DNA of 64,000 nt, taken from assembly GCA_950295325.1 (NCBI GenBank), contig OX485806.1, positions 10,230,001-10,294,000 of the forward strand, in the 5' to 3' direction. This stretch comes from Polytrichum commune. Lineage: Eukaryota; Streptophyta; Polytrichopsida; Polytrichales; Polytrichaceae. This document shows positions 1-9,122 of this stretch, piece by piece. The translations under genes were made by a program, and so were the position numbers. The first letter of the stretch is position 1. Each line of letters starts with the position of its first letter. The notes under the pieces are model-generated. The model worked only from the letters and a program-made list of their open reading frames with translations, did not search any database and was not told where the DNA came from.

Positions 1-189
1 GGTCCGTGGGGTATGCGAGCCCTATTCCGTTCCATCTAGAGGATTTCGCGTGTCCCAGTGGGCCGAATATTATATCTCGGTTATGGGGCGAGTTGTATTG
101 CGTGAGTTGAGTGGGGCAGGTGAGTGGGGATGAGTAGTATGAGTGTGTGATGTTAAAGGAGTTTATTAATAGTTTAATGATTTTCAGGT

Positions 190-1267
190 TTAGTGTGTGG
201 TGTTGATTGTTGGGTTGTATGTTTTTGGTTTTTTCTTGGGGAGTATAGTTATCATGGGTAGATCACTCTAAGGCATTTTTGTGCACCACGTGCGGCTGGG
301 GTTTTTTTTTTGTTTTGGGGCTATTTACCTTCAAGGGTTGAATTAAAGCCTCCCTATAATTACTTAAATTTAAAAAATGGCCCATTTGTTTGCACCCTTC
401 CATTACTTATATTGTCCAAGTCACTGCAATTTTTTGTACTCTATATTCCTTTTAAGTAATTTTGGACAGACGGAAATCCCAATTATCATCCATCCCCGTG
501 AGTCCTAAACCCATTTACATACCATATTAAACAAACCTTCTAGGATCCTTATCTTCAGCCCCTATATTAATTTTACAAAAAAATAATGGCCCACGTTTTA
601 CGTCCATCTAACTTACTTATAATGGGATTGTTTACATTTAATGGCCCCTTCATTATTTGGAATTCCTTTATAATTTTTATTTCAAATGATTTTAATCCTC
701 TCTATATTATGCCGCACATCGTTTTTAAAATGCACTAAGTGATCTACCCATGATAGTTATGTATCGTTGTATGACCCACAATATTTTGGTTCCAAACTAT
801 TGTGGTGGGGGTTGTAGGAAGTTGGTGAGTTGTGGGAGGTTGTTGTGAGTGTAGCAGTTCCATAGCCAATGTAGTCTTTTGGTAGTGATAGTGGTTATAT
901 AACATCCGTTTTGGTCATATATGTTGATCTCTAAGTCGTGTATTTGTATGGTTGGTTTATTTGTGAGAATGTCTTTATCCGGGTTATACTCTTGCGCGGA
1001 TAGTTTAAGGTTGGTGGTTTCTAAGGGGGGATGTGTAAATTCGTTGTCCTTTGTTTGGGTATAGTTGAGATAGTTGGTGTAGGTTTGGGTGGTTTTTTTT
1101 CTAGGGCTTTTTTATGGTATTGGGTTATGAAGAGGAGATTGTGGTCGAGTAAGATGTTGTTTGGGTGTAGGAGGTCTTCTTCTGTTCACCATTGTTGTGT
1201 GGTTTCCTGCGTGGTTTGCCATTGGCATAGGTATGTTCTTTTGATGGCTTGTGCTCCCCATTCGTCA
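190..1267 (-). pseudogene. Broken, unidentified protein-coding relic
   Basis: Reading the minus strand from about 1267 down to 190 gives protein-like sequence with several breaks: an in-frame TGA near 1188, a one-base frameshift at a run of six C near 1026, an in-frame TAG near 796, and a 500-bp hAT-type element inserted at 253-752. If the element and one copy of its 8-bp duplication are ignored, the frame continues to a TAA at 190-192. Readable pieces include DEWGAQAIKRTYLCQW, LEINIYDQNGCYITTITTKR and LHWLWNCYTHNN. I do not recognise the family; the aromatic, basic composition would suit the C-terminal part of a transposon protein. The upstream (N-terminal) part is cut off by a repeat starting near 1299. 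Confidence 0.4.
253..752. mobile_element. hAT-type MITE, copy 1 (500 bp)
   Basis: Terminal inverted repeats of about 42 bp begin CATGGGTAGATCACT at the left and appear as the reverse complement at the right. The element is flanked by a perfect 8-bp target-site duplication ATAGTTAT at 245-252 and 753-760. An 8-bp duplication and a CA start are typical of the hAT superfamily. There is no transposase ORF, so it is non-autonomous. A longer relative lies in opposite orientation at 54569-55404. Confidence 0.85.
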
Positions 1268-1298
1268 ACCTATAATCCATTGTATGACATAGGCATAC

Positions 1299-1745
1299 AC
1301 CTTATGTCACACTTGAACATGCTCATGCCAAAAAATTAGTAATAAGTGCACTTGGACGCCAAGACTTGTCATGAGGTGACACTAATGATGAAGTATTTTG
1401 ATCATCAGTGTAACCTAGCATACGCCTCAAATTAGGGTATTCTCGGGGGGTTCACTCCCTCTTATATTTTGCATACACGTGCGTTCGGGACCTATTTATT
1501 GGGGGGGGGGTTATTTACCTTGCAGAAAAGATTATAAGGTGATGGTATTTTACATGTAAACATGTTTCACTATTTTAAAATCCCCTATTTTACATGTACA
1601 TGTTTTACAAAATTTATCTACAATGAATATATTGGACCCTATTTTTTATCGCACGTTGTTCTACGATTTTCGCCAATGAACCCCCCGAGAGGGTATTAAG
1701 TGACACTATTACACATGTGACAGTAAATACCATAAATGGTGTACC
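1299..1745 (+). repeat. Dispersed repeat family R2, interrupted copy
   Basis: The outer parts of this interval (1299-1441 and 1690-1745) together match the sequence at about 30828-31018, sharing the motifs gaacatgctcatgcc, gatcatcagtg and gtgacactatta. The middle is a later insertion (1442-1689). The family is non-coding and unclassified. Confidence 0.6.
1442..1689. mobile_element. G-run-capped hAT-type MITE nested in R2
   Basis: The ends form a terminal inverted repeat CTCGGGGGGTTCA / TGAACCCCCCGAG. The flanks carry an 8-bp duplication AGGGTATT at 1434-1441 and 1690-1697. Removing the 248-bp element and one duplication restores an R2 sequence close to the uninterrupted copy near 30955. Relatives with the same G-run cap are near 49321-49390 (reverse) and 45655-45855. 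No ORF. Confidence 0.75.
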
Positions 1746-2017
1746 AATATGCTTTGAAATTTCCATGTTAACTTCAGCAACACTAGCCCAAGCCTACCCA
1801 AGTTTGCACAGTTGGGGAATACATGTAAGTTTATAGTAGCACCAAATAGTAGTAGGGAATGATGATGGAAGGGGAGACCACAGCCAATGTCCAGGGCATC
1901 AACGTCCCTAAATTGAACAAGTGAAGCTAGTCGTGTAGATGAATGTGCTCAAATTCCTTGACCTAGTTCCAAACATAACATACTCCTACAGCACAACACA
2001 TTCTTGAGTAACCGAAC

Positions 2018-2400
2018 ACTACTGTAGAAGAGCTCACCAAGGCAGTGAATGCTTTAGCTAAAGGTAAGAGTCCCGATGGGGTTTTATGTGTGAGGATGTT
2101 ATACATATGATTAATGAGTTGATCAAACAACTTTCATCTCACTTAAATACATTTTTGGATAATATCCTTCTTACTCGAGAATCCTTAAAGTGGGTAGAAG
2201 AGTCTGAACACAATTATTCTGTTTTCCTGAAACTGGATTTTTGTGAAGCATATGATAGGGTGGCTTGAGATTTCATGTGTAACCCAAGATGGGAATTATT
2301 TTTGATGCCTTACAGATCCCTTCTTTTGGACTAACCCTGCGATGGTTGTTTGTGGCTGTTTTTGGGATTGAATTCATTCGAGTTTCACTGGGGGGGGGGG
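2018..2400 (+). pseudogene. LINE reverse-transcriptase fragment
   Basis: Three short stretches in different frames match the usual order of a plant non-LTR retrotransposon reverse transcriptase. First is VEELTKAVNALAKGKSPDG (the EEIxxAxxxxxxxKSPGxDG region). Next is FLDNILLTRESLKWVEES followed by FLKLDFCEAYDRVA, which is motif A (DFxKAYDRV). Then comes a weak FDALQ...GIEFIRVSLG part. The expected Trp after DRVA is a TGA stop, and about 100 residues are missing between the first two pieces. A run of G at 2391-2402 ends the recognisable part. It is non-functional. Confidence 0.75.
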
Positions 2401-2450
2401 GGATTTTCTTTAAATAAAATAAGATAATTGTTGTGATGAAGGAGTGAAAA

Positions 2451-2629
2451 AATTTCAGCCTTGACATGTGTGTAACTTTGAGGAGCTTGGTTTCAAGGTT
2501 GGTCCCTCTTTTATTGGGTAGAAACATCCCCTTCCAACTCTGATCGGAAAGGCTTAAGAGTTACATTATCCCCCCATAAAACCTTGAAACCAAGCTCCTC
2601 AAAGTTGCACACATGCAAAGGCCGAAATT
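2451..2629. repeat. 50-bp inverted repeat with 79-bp spacer
   Basis: The arms at 2451-2500 and 2580-2629 are reverse complements with only a few mismatches (core gaggagcttggtttcaaggt). The pair could fold into a hairpin or be the remnant of a small foldback element lying against the LINE fragment. Confidence 0.75.
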
Positions 2630-3702
2630 CTTCTCCCCTGGCTTACCAAACTCCGATTCGAAACCGGATCGTTCAAACACATGTGGCGGCCACATGAAAG
2701 TGGTTCTCAAAAATTCCAATCCTCATCAATGTTTTAGCCCCACCACCCGGAAGCCGAACCAGAAGATGCGCTTCACAAAATTCTTCAACTTCAGTTAGCA
2801 ATATTATAACCAGATTTGGACAATTGTCAAGTTCGGGCAACCTGTCCAGTTTTTCCTTGCAGGTACTCCATCATGCCCCTACTAAGTTCAATTATTCTAC
2901 TGAACTCCTTAAAAGCGGAATTTTGGAGGTGTAAAGAGAGTCTTAATGGTGGCGGTGCAATAAGTGGAACTATCAGAAGCCCACCACCATATCGACTTCC
3001 CTAAATTGGAACAGCAGCAAAATTGAAATGCTTTTAGACTTTTAAAAAAAAAAATCTTTGATAAGTTCAACACACAGACTAACTTACCACCACGTACCTG
3101 ATGATATTATACAACTTAAAACTGTACTTAACCTGCCAAATTCATCACCAAGACATTCATCACCAATACACATGTGAAAATGAAACCTTTTATGATCAGG
3201 CTAGTAGGACAGATTGGATTAACAAGTCCTACAAAACAGCTTACCCACCGAGTAAGTTAAGTTAAAACATGTCTGGGAAGATTGAAGTTTCTCAACCTAA
3301 TTCAAGGAGTTTACTTCAAGCTTTGTGATATACAAAGTGATTACTTTTGAGGAGTTCACATCCTCTCGGAGTTTGCTTGCAGAATCTGTCAACTTTCGTG
3401 TTCATTTGCAAAAATTGATCGTCTGACATCTTCTTCACGCTCGTGAATCATGCGGGCAAAAAAACATCTGCACTGATGATGCATGCTTCCACTTGGTGAT
3501 TTAGGGGGTTAGGCTGTTGAGTTGTGAACTTCAGTGGTCTGTTTGTTTCAGTTCTCAATCACCATCGCCAAAATGTCACCAAAATAAATGTGGTGGATGT
3601 GATCATCCTTAAGTTTTTCGCAAGATCATCAGCAATGCAATCCTCCTAGTTGCAAAAATTGTTGTTCAAAGTTTTGGAGGAGTGATGATGGTGATGAGCT
3701 CA
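2630..3702. other. Spacer and 3' flank of the NYN-LOTUS gene
   Basis: I see no convincing gene here. Two open stretches of about 60 codons at 2613-2798 and 2816-3004 have no recognisable motifs. The part nearest 3702 should contain the 3' untranslated region of the minus-strand NYN-LOTUS gene. Confidence 0.5.
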
Positions 3703-6700
3703 CTACTGATTTCTCATTTTGTTGTTTCTCCAATACCGAGATGGTCGTTGAATGACAAGCTCATTCAGCAGCACCGAGGAGCTATGGTGTAGCCGAACAA
3801 GCTTGGACATGGATCCCACAAACTGATGAAGCTTCGAGTATCCAGCCGCCTCGTGGTCCAAATCGTAGTGAAATTTGGCCTTGAAAGCAGATTTCACATG
3901 GCTCAAAGGAAATTTGTCATCCTTTTTGGGAAGAATCTCAGCGAGAAGCAAGTGGAAATCTGCGGTCATCTTAACCCTCGCTTCTCCACACAACTTCACC
4001 GGAAACATGTCAGTTCGATCCTTGCTCGGATGTTTCAATCGAACAAGGTCGGCACAGGTAGCAACAAGTAATTTGGTGAGGCTGGGAAACCCTAACAATT
4101 TCAGGTCAAGCTTCTTCCCTAACCTTGCTTCCATGCTCTTGGCCATCAATGAGATGTCCATTCCGAAGAGACATTTGTCTGAAGCTACAAAACATTCCAA
4201 CCATGACCTCACATCCTCCATCGTAGCCAAATTCTCATCAGAATTTCTTGGTGATGATGTGGTTGTGATTTTGTTTGTGTTTGTAGCAGCAGTTTTATAT
4301 CCTCTTTCTACCAAAGTGACGAGGTTGACACAGGATGATTTCCTGTCACGAGATGCCACATCTTTGTAGGTTAAGCAAGCAGGCATGGAGATTTCTGTTT
4401 CCTGATGAGGCCAGGGGAAACTGAAGACATGAAGAGATGCCTTGGGACCTGGATTGTTGGAAGGATTGTGATGATGATGGTGTGGCATTTGAATTTGCTC
4501 CAAGAATGAGTTCCTGTAATTTGTAAGATGATGATGTGCAGATTCATCATCATAAGTTGTTGATGTAGGATATGGTCCAGACTTTGTGAAAATTGGTGAA
4601 CCAGCAAAAGTTGAAGATGTTGTCATGATAACCACATCATAGGATCTTCGGTACAGTCCACGAATGAGTTTCTGAAAATTCTTGTCTTCTGCAGCACAAA
4701 TTATACGCACTTTCGCTGGAGGGGCGTTGTTGAGCGCCCAGAATAGAAGGTCGACTATCATGGACATGATAGCTACCGAACTTTCTGCACCTGCCAACAA
4801 AAAAAACATTAAATCTACAGAACATCACCTTGTTGCTACATCAACGAGCAACAAATAAATCTCCTATACATGTAATAGCAAAACATCATGTTTAACATCG
4901 ATGAAGGTAGAAGTAGAATCTTGTGACTTATCAACCACCAAGGTAATGATCTCCTTTCCAAAGGTCATGTAGACAAATTTCACAAAATCATGATGTTGTT
5001 ACATGAACCAGCAACAAATGAATCTCCTATACATGCAACAGCATAACCTCATGGTTATCATCGATGAAGCTGGAACTAGAATCTTGTGACTACACTCAAC
5101 CACCAAGGTAATGATCTCCTTACAAAGGTGTACTAGACAATTTTCACAACATCATGATGTTGTTATATCAACGAGCATCAGAAAAACCTCACGTTATCAT
5201 CGAAGGTGGAAGTAGATAGAATCTTGTGACTGTAATCAATCACGAAGATTAATTGACCTCCTTTCCAAAGGCCATGTAGAAAATTTTCACAACATCATGA
5301 TGTTGCGACATCAACGAGCAAGAAATATATGAATCTCCTACACGTGCAACAGCAAAACATCATGTCTATCATCGATGAAGGTGGAAGTTGAATCTCGTGA
5401 CTGCAATCAATCAAGAAGGTAATGATCTCCTTACCGAAGATTATGTGCAAAAATTTCACCACATCATGATGTTGTTACATCAACGAGCAACAAATGAATC
5501 TCCTATACATGTAACAGCAAAACATCATGTTTATCATTGATGAAGGTGGAAGTAGAATCTTGTGACCACCAAGGTTATGATCTCCTTTCCAAAGGTCACG
5601 TAGACAAATTTCACAACACCATGATGTTGTCACATCAACGAGCAACAAATGATTCTCCTACATATGTAACAGCAGAACATCATGTTTACCATCTATGAAG
5701 GTGGAAGTAGAATCTTCTAACTGAAATCAACCACGAAGGTAATTTCCAAAGGCGTAGATAATTCTTCACAAGAGAAGAAAGAAGATGTGGACGATGCACA
5801 TTGCATCAAACAGGTTCCAATAACGTCAGCCCATGAAGAAGAAGCTGCGAGTCTAAAGTCTGAATAATTTCAACCTTTCGACATTCAATTCAATCTCAAC
5901 AAGGTGTATTAATACTAGAGCTGCGATACTTCATTTTCGAGTCTGGATATATACAATCAGAGAGGGCTACTGATTCTTCAACTCTACCCAATGTTTAATT
6001 CTTCAACTCTCCCAAACTCCGAGCATCAAGTACCAGTACTTCTGCAAGATGACCTTACTGACTGAGAAATTGATTGTACAATTTCGGAGAAAGCTCCAAC
6101 TGGTTTAGGAACAATCACCCGGTGGATTCATCAACAGTGAGGTTAATTTTGATGTGAATATGGTTTATCAATTTGTGAGATAAACTGAGTTCCAAATTCC
6201 CAGTACTAATTCTGCATATCCTAAAACCCCTCGAAGGCAATAATCAAAGAACATTAAGCCCACATGATCTTCGGTGAGAAACTAACTTCAAATCCGAATG
6301 TAGCAATTAATTCAAAAACTTACAACTAAAAAGACTTGCCAAGCTCAACTGGAATGATTTCTTACCAGGTACCATGCAGGAAGGCAAGATGCGGCGGTGC
6401 ACATTGATACCGTACATTTGGAGTGCGGCAAGAAGTGGATCTGGGACATCGCCGTTGCCATATCCAATTAGTGTTACAACACTTATATCATCGGAACCAA
6501 GTTTTGGAGCATGACATTGACTCAACCTCAGTTTTTGCACCAGGATGTGTGCTGCAGTGTTCCAATCACTTTGTCCCGCCATGGCCATGGGAAATGGGCA
6601 GCTCTCCATGTCCCACCACACATAGGTCCTGGATGTAATTTCATCTCCATTGTGTTCTGGAGCCCAGATCATGTGTGCGTGATCATTAACCTCCGTTGAA

Positions 6701-6705
6701 TGCAT
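3703..6705 (-). CDS. NYN nuclease-like plus two LOTUS (OST-HTH) domains, limkain-b1/MARF1-like
   Basis: Two coding exons, 6705-6366 and 4790-3703, join at a GT-AG intron (4791-6365) and give 475 residues; the junction restores SCMVPGAESSVAIM. An in-frame stop at 6726-6724 supports the start at 6705. Residues about 27-173 form a NYN (PIN-like) domain: YVWWDMESCPFP with Asp32, IVDLLFWALNNAPPAK with Asp127, and CAAEDKNFQKLI with Asp149. The usual SGDxDF motif here is AEDKNF, so its second Asp is Asn151. A His-rich low-complexity linker follows, then LOTUS domains at about 303-379 (VRSWLECFVASDKCLFGMDI) and 388-457. In animals and plants such NYN/LOTUS proteins bind RNA and some cleave it; RNA control is inferred here, not shown. 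It lies head-to-head with another LOTUS gene at 9123. The leader contains duplicated introns. Confidence 0.85.
4823..5772. repeat. Six tandem copies of a ~160-bp unit inside the NYN-LOTUS intron
   Basis: Units begin with atcatgatgttg near 4823, 4987, 5151, 5294, 5463 and 5618. Spacing is 143-169 bp. Each unit runs through caacgagcaacaaatgaatc and ggtggaagtagaatcttgtg to aaatttcacaac. Copies differ by substitutions and small indels, so the array is not recent. It fills most of the 1575-bp intron and lies wholly within it. Confidence 0.9.
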
Positions 6706-6875
6706 GGACAGATAGAAGATCCCCTACCACTTACAACCAACATCAAATGAAATGTTTTCTGAACCTCCGGAGCGCCGGCAAGCCAAGAAATTAAACGACT
6801 TATTCTGTGGCAAGAAGCGTAATTCCGATCTCCAACCAAAACGAAATCGGAAAAGTAGTTCGAAACGGTTGTGAA

Positions 6876-7309
6876 CTGCAATACATTACACCTAATTCAT
6901 CAAATGTACAAACGAAAACGTGATCATCCGCAACGAGAAGCTCTGTCATCTGTCATGTGCTATTGAATCACTCTCACTATTATTGTCATCATATGAAGAA
7001 TTCATCAAGATTCAAGCTGTCACTTCCTCATTATATTAGATTACTACTTACCTTAGGGCATTTAAAAAAAAATCGTAAACAGTACAGCCGCTTTCTTTTT
7101 TGTAGATTGATCAGGAAATCGTCGTGACCTGCAATACAATAAACCAAATTCATCAAATAAATACACGAATATATGATCATCAGCAACGTGAGGTCTTGCC
7201 ATCTGTGCTATTGAAACACTCTCACTATATATTGTCACCATCATTTGAGGAATTCATGAAGATTCAAGCTGTCACTTCCTACTTATGTAAGACTACTACT
7301 TATACTTAC
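6876..7309 (-). repeat. Tandemly duplicated intron in the 5' leader of the NYN-LOTUS gene
   Basis: On the minus strand two whole introns are similar from donor to acceptor: 7309-7129 (GTAAGTATAAG ... TTGTATTGCAG) and 7051-6876 (GTAAGTAGTAA ... ATGTATTGCAG). They share ggaagtgacagcttgaatct and tagtgagagtg internally. A 77-nt non-coding exon (7128-7052) lies between them. The second intron ends at 6876, 170 nt before the start codon. The leader exon below 6875 also holds an upstream ORF that starts at 6881 by genomic reading and overlaps the main start. Splice sites are predicted from sequence only. Confidence 0.7.
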
Positions 7310-7471
7310 CTTGGGCAGATTTCAAAACCTTTAACCCAGAATCTGCACATGAATGTGGAGCCACTTTCATTTCTGCATGTTGATGAGCATTGAGGACTGC
7401 TGACAGAAACTCAGAATATGTGGACATTGATGAGTGCGTGGATCACAGTGTAGGGATGATGATGATGTTGA

Positions 7472-7651
7472 AGAAGAGGTAATTATAATAAGGCACCAGA
7501 TACTTGAAACACTCTGGACCCATCCCTTGTCTAGTACCAGCGCCGCCAAATGGCAGTACTTAGAAGAGGTAATTATAATAAGGTACCAGGTACTTATACA
7601 CTCTGGATCCATCCCTTGTATAGTACCAGCGCCGCCAAATGGTAGTAGTTA
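7472..7651. repeat. Direct duplication of a ~90-bp segment
   Basis: Segments 7472-7561 and 7563-7651 are nearly identical, both carrying gaagaggtaattataataag and gtaccagcgccgccaaatgg. They lie in the spacer between the two divergent LOTUS genes, close to the presumed transcription start of the minus-strand gene, so they could be duplicated promoter or leader DNA. Confidence 0.8.
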
Positions 7652-9122
7652 TGATGGTATCCTTGTAATAATTTAGACTTGTACCCTTCCTACTACCAGA
7701 TTAACTTTACATGATGATTTTAGTCCTTGTTGGATTGGAGTGTGAACTGGAAACTATTCTTTCAAGAGAGATTCGATAAGCTTGTATCTTAGAAGAGGTC
7801 ATTTTACTAGTTGCAACCTGAATCTCTGAAACTTTGTGCTATGGATCACATATTTAACCTAACAGGGAGGCACTTAGATTGGCTTAATTCAGGGGATACA
7901 TGGTGACTTTGAGGTTTACTTGTTGCCATTATGTAATTTAGGTACAAATCAAACTGTGACTACTTGCAAGTGGTCACCAAAGATGTAAGTTTCAATCCTA
8001 GCTTTCGTTGGCTCCTCAAACCATTGGCCGTAAGTTCCGTAACTGAGCCCCGGCATATGTTCACCATATACATGTAGATATACCTACATATACCATATAC
8101 ATGTAGATATACCTACATATACCATATACATGTAGGTATACCTACATAAGCTGAAATATGAAAGAACAAAGAACCGAGGAAACAGGACTTTTGCAGCCGC
8201 AGAGAAGGTTGGGTTCGAACTTCTTTCGAGAAATCCTCTAGTTGGGTTGAATCAGTCTGTTAAACCATCAAGAATATCATATATAGGGCTTCTTCAGAGA
8301 TTAGGCAGTGGCGTATTTGTCTCAACCCTAAACCCTTCCTGTTCCATTGATGCCTATTTTGCTATAATCCCGCAGTTCCTGCTTGACTTCTCAGCATTAC
8401 ATCATCTTCCCTCACAGATTTGCGAGTCTTCAACTTCAATTTCTGGAATAAGGCAGCAAAGTTATTATACTCTGGGATGCATACATCACTAATTTGTTCG
8501 GACATAGCCCACCCAGAGGTTGATCTCTCTTCGGAACTAGGATTGCTGAAATTCCATAAGTGCCTGCGTCGTCTATCATGATGTTTACTCTGGATTATAT
8601 TCTAACAGTTGCGTAGTAGAATAGCTCGGCAAATCTCGAACGTGCCAGAACATCTCCTTTAATAAGGATGCGCTTGAAATTATCACTTACTTGCATTATC
8701 ACATGTGCCATCGTTATATAGATATAGCCTCTTCAGTTCTTGAATGAATCAAAGTTCAGCCTAATTCCCTTCAGTGCGTTCCTCAATGGAGGATGAGTTT
8801 TGTATACACTGTAGCACTTTGAAAGGGGATGAGCACTTTAGGTTTGCAAATCTTGTGCAAATTCATTTAGCTTGGATTCTTCGGTTCTTTTTACAGCAGT
8901 TAGCCTCATATTAGATGCCCCTTGTTCTTTCCTCGTTCTGACTTCTTTGAGGAATGCGTTCACATGTGATGTGATATAATGATGTCAGAGATGTCGTCTT
9001 CTTTGTGTATCTATGGGACTGTAAGCCTAATTTCATGTTTGCAACGTGATTTGTGATTGTTGTATTGCAGAATTTTATTTTTTTGTTTTTGCAAGTTTTC
9101 TCCATTACATCTCCTGTCTGAG
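7652..9122. other. Divergent promoter region and 5' leader of the UBL-LOTUS gene
   Basis: No gene is seen. The right part (about 8160-9122) looks like a leader: an open stretch at 8247-8492 has no known motif, and a likely acceptor TATTGCAG ends at 9070, 53 nt before the start codon. The left part is plain spacer. A three-copy 29-bp repeat is listed separately. Confidence 0.4.
8063..8149. repeat. 29-bp minisatellite, three copies
   Basis: Three tandem copies start at 8063, 8092 and 8121 with accatatacatgtag followed by tatacctacatat. The units are partly palindromic. Confidence 0.9.

Noticed and set aside
8195-8225. tRNA-like GGTTCGAAC stretch
   Set aside because: It lacks an A box at the right distance and no cloverleaf can be drawn.
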